From NCBI GenBank assembly GCA_004028765.1, contig SAIX01000060.1, forward strand, positions 1 to 48,768: a stretch of 48,768 nt of DNA, written 5' to 3'. Below the pieces are notes generated by a model. That model was not told where the DNA came from. It worked only from the letters and a program-made list of their open reading frames with translations, and ran no database searches. The position numbers and the translations under genes are program-made. Positions within the stretch are counted from its first letter, which is position 1; each line of letters begins with the position of its first letter. The DNA is from Chitinophagaceae bacterium (lineage in GTDB: Bacteria > Bacteroidota > Bacteroidia > Chitinophagales > Chitinophagaceae). Positions 25,679 through 34,257 of this stretch are shown piece after piece.

Positions 25679-27010
25679 ATGAAGAACCTATTATTCCTTT
25701 TCAGCCTTGCTTTTACAACAGTATCGTTTGCACAAACAAATTATACCCCCACACCTGAAAACCTCAAAGCGAGGGAACAATTCCAGGATATGAAATTTGG
25801 AATGTTCATACACTGGGGTGCTTCGAGTGTACTGGGCAGCGGCGAATGGGTGATGAACAACCGGAATATACGGGTTGAAGAATATACCAACCTGGTGCGT
25901 GTATTTAACCCGATCGATTTTGACGCAAAAAAATGGGTGGCGGCTGCCAAAAGCGCGGGCATGCAATACATTACTTTTATAACAAGGCATCATGATGGTT
26001 TCAGTAACTGGGATACCAAACAGTCTGACTGGAAAATCACAAATACCCCTTACGGAAAAGATGCGCTTCGCCAGCTGGCGGATGAATGCCATAAAGAGGG
26101 GATCAAAATTTTCTGTTACTATTCGCTGCTCGACTGGTACCGCGACGATTACCAATATGAGACCGGGAAAACAGGAAAGGGAACCGGCCGCACAAAAAAA
26201 AGTGACTGGGAAAGCTATATCCATTTTATGAAAGCGCAGTTAACAGAGTTGCTGACGAATTACGGTGAAATTTCGGGTATCTGGTTTGATGGCCATTGGG
26301 ACCAGTTAGACAATGACCACGATAAAACGCTTCAGTCGAAAGTGAACTGGCATTATGATGAAATTTATTCCCTGATACACAAACTGCAGCCACAATGCCT
26401 CATCAGCAATAACCACCACCTTGCGCCGATACCCGGAGAAGATTTCCAGGCTTTTGAAAAAGACCTGCCAGGCGAAAATACGACAGGCTTTGGGGGAGCA
26501 AGTGTATCAAGGCTTCCGCTGGAAACCTGTGAAACCATGAATGATGCATGGGGTTATAACATGACCGACCGCAAATTCAAATCTGTTCCCACATTGATCC
26601 GTTATATGGTGAATGCAGCCGGCAGAAATGCGAATTTCCTGCTGAATGTCGGCCCAAAACCCAATGGCGAAATACAACGCGAATTTACCGATACGCTGGC
26701 GGCCATTGGTAAATGGATGCATACAAACGGGACCACTATTTACGGCACAAGAGGTAACCTTGTACCGGAACAGGAATGGGGTGTTGTAACAGGAAAAGGT
26801 AAAACATGGTATGTGCATATCCTTCGCCCTGCAAAACTGAATGGCGGTTATGTGTTTATACCGGGTGTTAAGGCAAAACTTATTTCCGCAGAATTGTTTT
26901 CTGCTAAAACATCCTTGAAATTTTCACAGGTGCCTGAAGGTGTTTTTGTATACCTCGACAATATCCAGGCAGATAAGATCGACACCATTTTACAACTGAA
27001 CATACAATAG
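25679..27010 (+). CDS. alpha-L-fucosidase, GH29
   Basis: 443 residues with a signal peptide (cleaved near VSFA-QT). GH29 motifs in order: MKFGMFIHWGASS, ITRHHDGFSNWDT, and GIWFDGHWDQ in which D204 is the expected nucleophile, then NFLLNVGPKPNGEI. The C-terminal 90 residues form a small beta domain. It releases terminal L-fucose from glycans in the periplasm or outside, feeding the permease encoded upstream. It starts four bases after the SDR stop, so it is part of the operon. Confidence 0.93.
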   Translation: MKNLLFLFSLAFTTVSFAQTNYTPTPENLKAREQFQDMKFGMFIHWGASSVLGSGEWVMNNRNIRVEEYTNLVRVFNPIDFDAKKWVAAAKSAGMQYITFITRHHDGFSNWDTKQSDWKITNTPYGKDALRQLADECHKEGIKIFCYYSLLDWYRDDYQYETGKTGKGTGRTKKSDWESYIHFMKAQLTELLTNYGEISGIWFDGHWDQLDNDHDKTLQSKVNWHYDEIYSLIHKLQPQCLISNNHHLAPIPGEDFQAFEKDLPGENTTGFGGASVSRLPLETCETMNDAWGYNMTDRKFKSVPTLIRYMVNAAGRNANFLLNVGPKPNGEIQREFTDTLAAIGKWMHTNGTTIYGTRGNLVPEQEWGVVTGKGKTWYVHILRPAKLNGGYVFIPGVKAKLISAELFSAKTSLKFSQVPEGVFVYLDNIQADKIDTILQLNIQ

Positions 27011-27039
27011 ATCACTCCCAATAAAACAAGCAAGTAAAC

Positions 27040-27897
27040 ATGAAATTGATTCGATTCGGGGAAGCCGGAAAAGAAAAACCCGGGGTACACATCAACGGGA
27101 AAAATTATGATGTATCTGGTTTTATCCAGGATTATGATGAAGCTTTTTTCGCGAATGGCGGGATACCGCATCTTGGATGGATGCTGGAACAACACAAGGA
27201 AATGCTGAAACCTGTTCCTGAAAACAGCCGCCTGGGCTGCCCGGTGGCAAAGCCTTCCAAAATACTTTGCGTTGGTTTGAATTATGCCAAACATGCAAAA
27301 GAAACAAATGCGCCCATACCCCGGGAACCGATCCTTTTCATGAAAGCCACCACATCTGTGACAGGGCCCAATGATGTGATCGTTATCCCGAAGAACTCGG
27401 TAAAAACTGACTGGGAAGTGGAACTTGCATTTGTGATCGGTAAAAAAGCAAGCTATGTTTCTGAAGCAGCAGCAATGGAGTATGTAGCAGGATATTGTTT
27501 GCACAATGATGTGAGCGAACGCGAATTTCAACTTGAGCGCGGCGGCACCTGGGACAAAGGAAAAGGTTGTGATACATTTGCACCACTCGGCCCCTGGATG
27601 GTTACCAAAGATGAGATCACTGATCCGCATGCTTTGCGTTTGTGGTTGTCGGTGAATGGAAAAATGATGCAGGATGGTAATACCGATGATTTGATTTTTA
27701 ATATCCCGCAACTGGTGTCCTATATCAGCCAGTTTATGACGCTGCTTCCGGGCGATATTGTTTCCACAGGCACGCCGGCAGGTGTGGGGCTTGGGTTTAA
27801 TCCGCCTGTGTACCTCAAAGCCGGCGATGTGGTGGAACTTGGTATCGATGGACTCGGCAGCTCCCGTCAAAATGTAATTGCGTATGCGGGTAATTGA
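27040..27897 (+). CDS. FAH-family hydrolase, probable 2,4-diketo-3-deoxy-L-fuconate hydrolase
   Basis: 285 residues. An N-terminal cap (to about 75) and the fumarylacetoacetate-hydrolase core with GLNYAKHAKE, the metal-ligand strand DWEVELAFVIG, LHNDVSERE and the late GDIVSTGTPAGVGLG. In the oxidative fucose route this family splits the 2,4-diketo-3-deoxy acid into pyruvate and L-lactate. The neighbouring SDR and lactonase fit that role. Its 3' end overlaps the following lactonase gene by 14 bases. Confidence 0.82.
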   Translation: MKLIRFGEAGKEKPGVHINGKNYDVSGFIQDYDEAFFANGGIPHLGWMLEQHKEMLKPVPENSRLGCPVAKPSKILCVGLNYAKHAKETNAPIPREPILFMKATTSVTGPNDVIVIPKNSVKTDWEVELAFVIGKKASYVSEAAAMEYVAGYCLHNDVSEREFQLERGGTWDKGKGCDTFAPLGPWMVTKDEITDPHALRLWLSVNGKMMQDGNTDDLIFNIPQLVSYISQFMTLLPGDIVSTGTPAGVGLGFNPPVYLKAGDVVELGIDGLGSSRQNVIAYAGN

Positions 27898-28711
27898 CGC
27901 ACATCAGCATTTCTGGCATTATCATCCCGGTACACATGGATGGATCAATGATGAGATGTCGGCAATCAGGCGCGATTTTTTACCGGCTCACCTGGAACGG
28001 GTACTGGATGAAAACAATGTGGAGGGTTGTATTGCCGTGCAGGCCGATCAGACAGAAAAAGAAACAGGCTTCCTGCTGCAACTGGCTGATGAAAATAATT
28101 TTATCAAAGCGGTTGTAGGATGGGTTGACCTGAGGGCGGATGATTTGTATGATCGGCTGGTTCATTACAAACAAAAACAGAAACTGAAAGGATTCCGGCA
28201 TATCCTGCAGGGAGAACCGCCTTCTTTTATGCTACAGGCAGATTTTCTGAGAGGCATTGCCTTGCTGAAAGATTTTGATTTTACGTATGATATCCTGGTT
28301 TACCCGCATCATCTGGGTGCAGCATTGGCGTTGGTGAAACAAAATCCCGGGCAAAACTTTGTGATCGATCATCTCGCGAAACCTTATATCAAAGACAAAA
28401 AAATCGATGAATGGAAAAGAGATATCCAGGCCATTGCTGTATATCCGAACGTGTATTGCAAGATCAGCGGCATGGTAACAGAAGCAGATTGGAAAAATTG
28501 GCGTAAGGAAGACCTGTATCCTTACCTGGATGCCGTAACAGAAGCATTCGGAACAAAGCGGCTGATGTTCGGGTCCGACTGGCCCGTTTGTCTTGTGGCA
28601 GCTTCGTATCAAAAGATGATGGAACCCGTTATCGCTTATTACGAGTCATTTTCAGGCACAGAAAAAGAAGACCTGTTTTATAATAATGCAACATCATTTT
28701 ATCATTTATAA
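27884..28711 (+). CDS. amidohydrolase-family lactonase, probable L-fuconolactonase
   Basis: 275 residues. Starts MRVIDAHQHFW with the metal-binding H7-x-H9 pair of the amidohydrolase superfamily. The family's late Asp is in MFGSDWPVCL. L-fucono-1,5-lactonases and related sugar lactonases look like this; it would open the lactone made by fucose oxidation. I use ATG 27884 rather than the in-frame TTG two codons earlier because the family conventionally starts a few residues before the DAHQH motif. It is translationally coupled to the hydrolase gene. Confidence 0.82.
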   Translation: MRVIDAHQHFWHYHPGTHGWINDEMSAIRRDFLPAHLERVLDENNVEGCIAVQADQTEKETGFLLQLADENNFIKAVVGWVDLRADDLYDRLVHYKQKQKLKGFRHILQGEPPSFMLQADFLRGIALLKDFDFTYDILVYPHHLGAALALVKQNPGQNFVIDHLAKPYIKDKKIDEWKRDIQAIAVYPNVYCKISGMVTEADWKNWRKEDLYPYLDAVTEAFGTKRLMFGSDWPVCLVAASYQKMMEPVIAYYESFSGTEKEDLFYNNATSFYHL

Positions 28712-28720
28712 AAAGACTGT

Positions 28721-29509
28721 ATGGATCTGCAACTGCAAAATAAAGTCGTGATTGTAACCGGTGGTGCCAGGGGAATTGGTGAAGGGATCGTTCGAGTACT
28801 GGCTGCTGAAGATGCCATTCCCGTGATCATCGGAAGAAATGAGCTGGATAATCTACAGCTGGTAAAAGAGCTGGAAGCAAAAGGCAAACAGGCATGGCAG
28901 GTTGTGGCAGAACTTACTGATCCGGCTTCAGCAAAAAAAGCGGTTGATGCTATCCGTGAAAAATTCGGCAGGATAGAAGCTGTGGTAAATAATGCGGGTG
29001 TAAATGATGGGGTGGGACTAGCCAAAGGTGATTACGAAAAATTTATGCAGAGCCTTCACCGTAACCTCGTTCACTATTACCTGGTAGTGCATGAATCCTT
29101 ACCCGATTTGATCAAAGCTAAAGGAGCCATTGTGAATATCACTTCCAAAACGGCTGAAACCGGGCAGGGAAATACTTCTGCCTATGCTGCAGCAAACGGT
29201 GGCCGCAATGCACTTACCCGTGAGTGGGCTGTGGAACTGCTTAAATACGGCATCCGCGTAAATGCGGTGGTTGTGGCCGAATGCTGGACGCCGGCCTATG
29301 AAACCTGGATAAAAACATTGGCAGAACCCGATAAAAAACTTGCAGAGATCAACAGTAAAATACCATTGGAACAAAGAATGACAACCGCAGAAGAGATCGC
29401 GAATATGGTGGCATTTCTTTTGTCAAATAAATCAAGCCACACCACCGGCCAGATCATTCATGTAGATGGCGGCTATGTACATCTCGACCGGGCACTTGCG
29501 AATGCATAA
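28721..29509 (+). CDS. SDR oxidoreductase with Asn in place of the catalytic Lys, possible L-fucose dehydrogenase
   Basis: 262 residues. Cofactor loop TGGARGIG (13-20) and NNAG (90-93) are normal. Catalytic Ser S142 and Tyr Y155 are in place, but the position of the essential Lys, four residues after Tyr, is N159 (YAAANGG). Downstream, ALTREWAVELL and GQIIHVDGGYVHLDRA are SDR-like. By context it would be the L-fucose (to lactone) dehydrogenase. Either the fold copes without that Lys or the protein has another activity. It lies nine bases after the lactonase stop. Confidence 0.7.
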   Translation: MDLQLQNKVVIVTGGARGIGEGIVRVLAAEDAIPVIIGRNELDNLQLVKELEAKGKQAWQVVAELTDPASAKKAVDAIREKFGRIEAVVNNAGVNDGVGLAKGDYEKFMQSLHRNLVHYYLVVHESLPDLIKAKGAIVNITSKTAETGQGNTSAYAAANGGRNALTREWAVELLKYGIRVNAVVVAECWTPAYETWIKTLAEPDKKLAEINSKIPLEQRMTTAEEIANMVAFLLSNKSSHTTGQIIHVDGGYVHLDRALANA

Positions 29510-29525
29510 AACCAACACCAGTAAA

Positions 29526-29572
29526 TCTCCGCGAAACCTCTGCCTTTCAGCGGCTCAGCGGTGAAAAATCAT
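29526..29572. repeat. intergenic CTC(C/T)GCG-type repeat phrase
   Basis: The gap between the SDR and zinc-dehydrogenase genes contains CTCCGCGAAACCTCTG and CAGCGGCTCAGCGGTGAAAA. It resembles CTGCGGCTTAGCGATAAAA at 2629-2647 and, more loosely, CTCTGTG...CCTCTGTGGT at 2500-2526. Non-coding. Confidence 0.5.
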
Positions 29573-29589
29573 CGATAGAATCTTCCAAC

Positions 29590-30603
29590 ATGCAAACACT
29601 GATCTGCGAAGAACCCGGCCGCTTTGTTTATAAGGAGAAAGAATATCCTGCAATTGCAGAAGGACATACTTTACTCCGCATAAAAAAGATTGGTATCTGC
29701 GGAACAGACCTGCATGCATTTGAAGGCACACAACCTTATTTCACTTACCCGAGAATTCTCGGTCATGAACTGTCGGCAGAAATCGTACAAACCGATGCGG
29801 AAGGTTTTGAAACGGGAGAACTGGTAACAGTGATCCCTTATTTTAATTGTGGAAACTGTATTGCCTGCCGCAACGGGAAACCCAATTGCTGTGCCAGTTT
29901 ACAAGTGCTCGGCGTTCATGTGGATGGCGGCATGCAGGAATACATCACCATTCCTTCTTCTTCGCTGGTAAAAAACAATGGGTTAAGTGAGGAAGAACTT
30001 GCATTGGTTGAACCGCTTTCCATTGGTGCACATGGAGTGAGGCGGGCTAATATCCAACCCAGAGAATTTGTATTGGTGATTGGTGCAGGCCCGATCGGGC
30101 TTGGTACCATGGAGTTTGCGCGGATTGCCGGTGCAAAAGTGATCGCAATGGATATACTGGATAGCCGGTTGGATTTTTGCATCAGGCAGCTACAGGTAAC
30201 TTACCGGATCAATGCGGCCAAAGAAGCGGTCACTGAAAAATTAAAAGAAATTACCGGCGGTGATATGCCTTCAGTTGTAATCGATGCGACAGGCAGCCTG
30301 AAAGCGATCGATGGCGCATTTCAATATCTTTCACATGGCGGGCGTTTTATTTTGATCGGTTTGCAGAAAGGTGCTATCAGTGTATCACATCCTGAATTCC
30401 ACAAATGCGAAGCAACGCTGATGAGCAGCCGTAATGCCACACGCGAAGACTTTGATCATGTGATCCGGTCAATCAAAAACGGTCAGGTAAAAGCAACCAA
30501 TTATATTACGCATCAGGTTTTATTCCGTGAAGTGGCCGATCAGTTCCCGTCCTTTTCAGACCCTGACAATGGTGTGATCAAAGCAATGATATCTTTTTCC
30601 TGA
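29590..30603 (+). CDS. zinc-dependent medium-chain dehydrogenase
   Basis: 337 residues. Catalytic zinc ligands C37, H59, E60 (GHE) and a structural zinc lobe with C87, C90, C93, C101 (CGNCIACRNGKPNCC) are present, as is the NAD(P)-binding GAGPIG. It belongs with sorbitol/threonine/galactonate-type dehydrogenases. At the end of the fucose locus it may oxidise fucose, another 6-deoxysugar or a pathway alcohol; I cannot say which. The last gene of the series; the next gene is convergent. Confidence 0.85.
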   Translation: MQTLICEEPGRFVYKEKEYPAIAEGHTLLRIKKIGICGTDLHAFEGTQPYFTYPRILGHELSAEIVQTDAEGFETGELVTVIPYFNCGNCIACRNGKPNCCASLQVLGVHVDGGMQEYITIPSSSLVKNNGLSEEELALVEPLSIGAHGVRRANIQPREFVLVIGAGPIGLGTMEFARIAGAKVIAMDILDSRLDFCIRQLQVTYRINAAKEAVTEKLKEITGGDMPSVVIDATGSLKAIDGAFQYLSHGGRFILIGLQKGAISVSHPEFHKCEATLMSSRNATREDFDHVIRSIKNGQVKATNYITHQVLFREVADQFPSFSDPDNGVIKAMISFS

Positions 30604-30750
30604 TACAGCGTTAGATGTGAAACTTATTTCAGCATCTTTTGTTCCATCCCCTGGGTACCATTGGGAAAAGCCGATGGTAAATGATGGCTGCCCAAAGGAT
30701 AACCCTGGACGATCACAGTAAAAAAAGGTGGTGATTTTGAAAAACTGATT

Positions 30751-31383
30751 TTACAAAGGCCTTACCTGCACACTCCGGTAATGAACTATGCTGTTGGGAT
30801 CGTGGCCCTGTAAAGCAAAAGTGCCGCTGGAGATCACACGCTGTTCGTTGCCCTTGCCGCGCTGAACATTTTCAGGCTCGGTATAATCTACCACCACTTT
30901 GTCGTTCACTTTTATGGTCACATGTTTACCCTGTACTTTGATATATTCCGTGTACCATTCATAATCTTTTACATACACTTCTCTCACATCATCGATGCCA
31001 TATAAACTGCCGGTCCTCCGCCAGTCGGTATGCGAATTGTTTACCTGCACTTCGTATCCTTTGGCAGGCCATCCGCCGTCCTGGAAAACGGTATGAAAAT
31101 AAATACCTGAGTTGGCGCCGGGATAGGTCATCAGTTCCACTTTTAATTCAAAATCTTTAAACGAATGGTCCAATACAGGTCCGTCATAAAAAAGATGCGC
31201 CGTGTTTCCATGAACGATGATCATACCACTGTCAACAGAAAATGTTGCTGCGTTTTTCCCCACTTTCCAGTTGTCCAGGTTTTTCCCGTTAAAGAGCTCT
31301 ATCCAGCCTTTGTCTGTTTTTTGTGCAGTTGCAGCAAGTGACAGAAACAAAAGAAAAACGACAGTGAGCAGCCTTGTTTTCAT
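30751..31383 (-). CDS. DUF1080 / 3-keto-disaccharide hydrolase-like secreted protein
   Basis: 210 residues with a signal peptide (MKTRLLTVVFLLFLSLAATAQ). Begins the domain with GWIELFNGKNLDNWKVG, then DFELKVELMTYPGANSGIYFHT, as in DUF1080 proteins. These have a concanavalin-like beta-sandwich and some cleave 3-keto-glycosides made by sugar oxidoreductases; others are only sugar-binding. It is encoded alone, convergent with the fucose locus. Whether it acts on fucosylated material is unknown. Confidence 0.85.
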   Translation of the reverse strand: MKTRLLTVVFLLFLSLAATAQKTDKGWIELFNGKNLDNWKVGKNAATFSVDSGMIIVHGNTAHLFYDGPVLDHSFKDFELKVELMTYPGANSGIYFHTVFQDGGWPAKGYEVQVNNSHTDWRRTGSLYGIDDVREVYVKDYEWYTEYIKVQGKHVTIKVNDKVVVDYTEPENVQRGKGNEQRVISSGTFALQGHDPNSIVHYRSVQVRPL

Positions 31384-31602
31384 GTGTTGATTTTAGAGAA
31401 GAAAGTTACAGTGATTTTAGCATATTGTGCCGCGCAAAACAGCAGCTTTTATCACAGGTAGGTCATAAAATATTCATTTAGCTATGCTGAATTGCGCGCA
31501 CTTCATTGCATCCTTCATTTTTGTATAAGGTCGCTCCATGCGAACCTGCTTTTTGTCTGTATCTGCTTTATGCTTATTATTGTTACGTTAATAAACCTGC
31601 TG

Positions 31603-31968
31603 ATGGGAGAGATACAGATCGTAGTGGTGGATTCCGGCTCTGTCTATATCGAGAAGCTGAACCATCGCCTGCATCATGAACTGGAATGTTCACATCATTA
31701 CCTGGAAGTAAGCCAGTTGGGGAATGGTTACCAGCGTTCGTTACATCTTTTCAGGGGTATTGCCAATCCTTCGATGCTGCCGCTTTTCCTCCGCAGTTAT
31801 GAAACACTGGAAGGAACCAGGTTGTATTCAGGTAAAGTGCTGTCCATGCGCAAATATTTTATTCATGGCGATAATGGACCCGAAGGTCGCCTGAAGATTG
31901 AGGCAGATAATAAACATCTCTACGATATCCCGCTTGATGCACTGGAAAAACTGGGGATGGGTCAATAG
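31603..31968 (+). CDS. protein of unknown function (121 aa; start uncertain)
   Basis: The open frame extends upstream to a TTG at 31492, but the first good starts are ATG 31570 and ATG 31603. I prefer 31603 because the protein then begins MGEIQIVVVDSGSVYIEKLN, a normal soluble start, while the upstream part is hydrophobic and Cys-rich (FVCICFMLIIV). If 31570 is used, a short membrane anchor would be included. The protein has many His and Leu (HHELECSHHYLE, RSYETLEGTRLYSGKV). No family recognised. Its 3' end overlaps the convergent lipid-kinase gene by seven bases. Confidence 0.5.
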   Translation: MGEIQIVVVDSGSVYIEKLNHRLHHELECSHHYLEVSQLGNGYQRSLHLFRGIANPSMLPLFLRSYETLEGTRLYSGKVLSMRKYFIHGDNGPEGRLKIEADNKHLYDIPLDALEKLGMGQ

Positions 31969-32810
31969 CGAAACAGGAATTTTCCGGGTAATATTTCGAT
32001 CGATAGCTTTTCGCCGCTGATGAGTTCCCCGTCTGCCTGGATATCCATGATTGTATCCGCTTCTATCAGACATGCCTGTATTTTCCGGTGAACAATAAAT
32101 GGCAAATGCAGGTGTTTTCCTTTTTCGATCACGGGTAGGTAACGAAGCCTTTGTAACAGTGAGCGGGGTTTACAGAGAACCATATCGAGTTCCCCGTCTT
32201 TTATGGAAGCACCCGGCGCCACAAAGAATCCACCGCCGGCGCGTGATGAATTCACCACCATCACGAGCAGAAATTTTTCTTTCCATTGTTCCCCGTTGCA
32301 AAAGATCGTGAATGCATGTTCCCTGAAGCCAAATATTTTCCGGATCACGGCCAGCAGGTAACCGATATGCCCGCCCAGCAAACGGATATTTTTCATCGAA
32401 CGAACGATCTCTCCATCAAAACCGATACCGATACAGTTGAGAAAAAGGTGCCCGTTGCATTTTCCGGCATCCACTTTTTGCGGCTCCGCGGAAAGGATCT
32501 GTTCCAGTTGCGCTGCAATGGTTTTATCGCCGTATAATTTCCACGCAAAATCATTGCCTGTTCCTCCTTTAAAAAGAGCCAATGGTTTATTACAATCGGG
32601 ATAGCGGTTAATAAAATAATTGATCGTGCCATCACCGCCGATCAGCCAGATATCTGAATAAGCAGTAAAATCATCCGGCCATTCTTCTGTATAAACCCTG
32701 TAAGCGATATTTCTTTGTGTAAGTTCCTGCTGCAGCCAGTTTGCAATGCGAAGAGGGCGGCCATTGCCTGCACGTGGATTATTCAATATGGCAACAGCAG
32801 TAACGGGCAT
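31962..32810 (-). CDS. diacylglycerol kinase-type lipid kinase
   Basis: 282 residues with the DAGK catalytic fold: the ATP loop GGDGT (58-62), GGTGNDFA (82-89) and a later FDGEIVRSMKN segment. YegS/DgkB/BmrU-type enzymes phosphorylate diacylglycerol or other lipids at the inner membrane face. The lipid substrate cannot be told. It is encoded alone, divergent from the SGNH hydrolase gene with a 65-base gap and tail-to-tail with the unknown protein. Confidence 0.88.
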   Translation of the reverse strand: MPVTAVAILNNPRAGNGRPLRIANWLQQELTQRNIAYRVYTEEWPDDFTAYSDIWLIGGDGTINYFINRYPDCNKPLALFKGGTGNDFAWKLYGDKTIAAQLEQILSAEPQKVDAGKCNGHLFLNCIGIGFDGEIVRSMKNIRLLGGHIGYLLAVIRKIFGFREHAFTIFCNGEQWKEKFLLVMVVNSSRAGGGFFVAPGASIKDGELDMVLCKPRSLLQRLRYLPVIEKGKHLHLPFIVHRKIQACLIEADTIMDIQADGELISGEKLSIEILPGKFLFRY

Positions 32811-32875
32811 AATAGTAAACTACATTAAAATTCAGCTTCTGCAAAATTGTTACCTTTCTCTTTTAAATTGCTGAT

Positions 32876-33526
32876 ATGCGGTATTTACTTTGTATAGGGT
32901 TCATCATCATTTCCGTTACGGCCCGAACCCAAACACAACCGGCTTTCTGGGATGATGTACAAACCATCAAACGATATGATCAGATATTTGCACCACCGGT
33001 TTCGCCCATTCTTTTTACAGGAAGCTCCTCTATCCGTTTGTGGGGCAATCTTGCGGAACAGTTCTGCGGATACAAGGTTTTGAACAGGGGCATCGGCGGC
33101 GCAGTGCTGAAAGATATTGACCGTTACGTGGAAGACATCATCCTGCCTTACCATCCCAAACAGATCGTATTGTATATAGGGGAGAATGATATTGTTTCTG
33201 CTCCTTCCGGCGATAGTGTTTTTGCCGGCTTTCAAAAACTGTTTGTACATATCCGCTCACGGCTACCCCAAACACCGGTTGCCTATATCTCGATCAAGCC
33301 AAGCCCTTCACGCGAACAGTACCTACCCATCGCAGTGCGTGCAAATAAATTGATCAGGGAATTCCTGCAACAGCAGCCCAATACTGTATTCGTCGATATT
33401 TACCAGTCAATGCTCGATAAAAACGGGAAACCGCGCCCAGAACTTTTCAGGGATGATCAACTGCACATGGTGGCAGCGGGGTATGAGATATGGTACAAAA
33501 AACTACGCCCATATCTTATCAAATAA
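32876..33526 (+). CDS. secreted SGNH/GDSL-family hydrolase
   Basis: 216 residues with a signal peptide (to about residue 20). SGNH blocks in order: FTGSSSIRLW (block I, S51 as likely nucleophile), RGIGGAVL (block II), YIGENDI (block III, N104) and DDQLHM with the D-x-x-H pair (block V). It is probably an acyl- or acetyl-ester hydrolase acting on lipid or carbohydrate in the envelope; no closer assignment is possible. Single gene. Confidence 0.88.
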   Translation: MRYLLCIGFIIISVTARTQTQPAFWDDVQTIKRYDQIFAPPVSPILFTGSSSIRLWGNLAEQFCGYKVLNRGIGGAVLKDIDRYVEDIILPYHPKQIVLYIGENDIVSAPSGDSVFAGFQKLFVHIRSRLPQTPVAYISIKPSPSREQYLPIAVRANKLIREFLQQQPNTVFVDIYQSMLDKNGKPRPELFRDDQLHMVAAGYEIWYKKLRPYLIK

Positions 33527-33618
33527 ACCGCTTGCAATGCATGGATGCCTGGGTATAACAGTTCTACCACAAGAATATTTATTTTAGTAACCGGGTATGA
33601 AGCGCCCGCATTATAAAA

Positions 33619-34212
33619 TTGTCCCAGGAAAATTATTTTCATATCGATTCCGGTCTGTTCAAACGCCTTTCAAGAGGCGATGAAAAAGCTTTTGAATCAA
33701 TATTCAAACAGTATAAAGAAAAAGTATTTTCATTGGCTCTCCAGATACTGAAAGACCCCACACTGGCAGAAGAAGTGGTGCAGGATGTGTTTACAGGTAT
33801 CTGGAAAAACCGGGAACAACTGGAAGCGATTGCAATGCCCCCGGCTTACCTCTTTACCATTACCCGCAACCGTTCACTGGATATGCTTCGAAAAATAGCG
33901 AACGATGATAAACTCAGGGAATTGGTATGGAAACAGATGGAAGAAGACAGGCTGATCACAAATGATATGGATATTTCTGAACTGGAGAAACTGATCCAGC
34001 AGGCTATCCGGCAATTACCCGAAAAACGCAGGCAGATATTCCTGCTAAGCCGTGAAGCGGGCCTCAGCTACGATCGGATCGGCGCCGAAATGGGTATCTC
34101 AAAAAACACCGTGAAAACCCAGCTTCAGCTTGCCGTAAAAGACATCAAAGCATATCTCGAACCCTACCGCCTCCTCTACTGGCTGGGCCCTTTTTTACAT
34201 TTTTTTCTGTAA
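33619..34212 (+). CDS. ECF sigma factor, FecI type
   Basis: 197 residues from TTG 33619; there is no ATG until well inside region 2 and a stop lies just upstream at 33598, so TTG is the only sensible start. Region 2: AFESIFKQYKEKVFSLALQI, ...AEEVVQDVFTGIWKNRE, LFTITRNRSLDML. Region 4: LPEKRRQIFLLSREAGLSYDRI with the helix-turn-helix SKNTVKTQLQLAVKDI. The C-terminal end is unusually hydrophobic (LLYWLGPFLHFFL), as often seen in Bacteroidota SusC/FecI sigma factors. First gene of the FecR / receptor operon, 45 bases upstream of fecR. Confidence 0.93.
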   Translation: MSQENYFHIDSGLFKRLSRGDEKAFESIFKQYKEKVFSLALQILKDPTLAEEVVQDVFTGIWKNREQLEAIAMPPAYLFTITRNRSLDMLRKIANDDKLRELVWKQMEEDRLITNDMDISELEKLIQQAIRQLPEKRRQIFLLSREAGLSYDRIGAEMGISKNTVKTQLQLAVKDIKAYLEPYRLLYWLGPFLHFFL

Positions 34213-34257
34213 GGCTTCACCCTTTTTTTCTTTTCATACGTCATTTAACCTGTAACC

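Noticed and set aside
26848..27870. 340-residue minus-strand frame
   Set aside because: It lies opposite the fucosidase and FAH-family genes, both firmly identified, and has a Cys/His-rich composition typical of a shadow frame.
30604..30750. Readable peptides on both strands after the zinc dehydrogenase (PSPGYHWEKP on plus, FTVIVQGYPLG on minus)
   Set aside because: Neither has a proper start, both are under 50 codons and the plus reading needs a frameshift. A decayed gene is possible but not supported.
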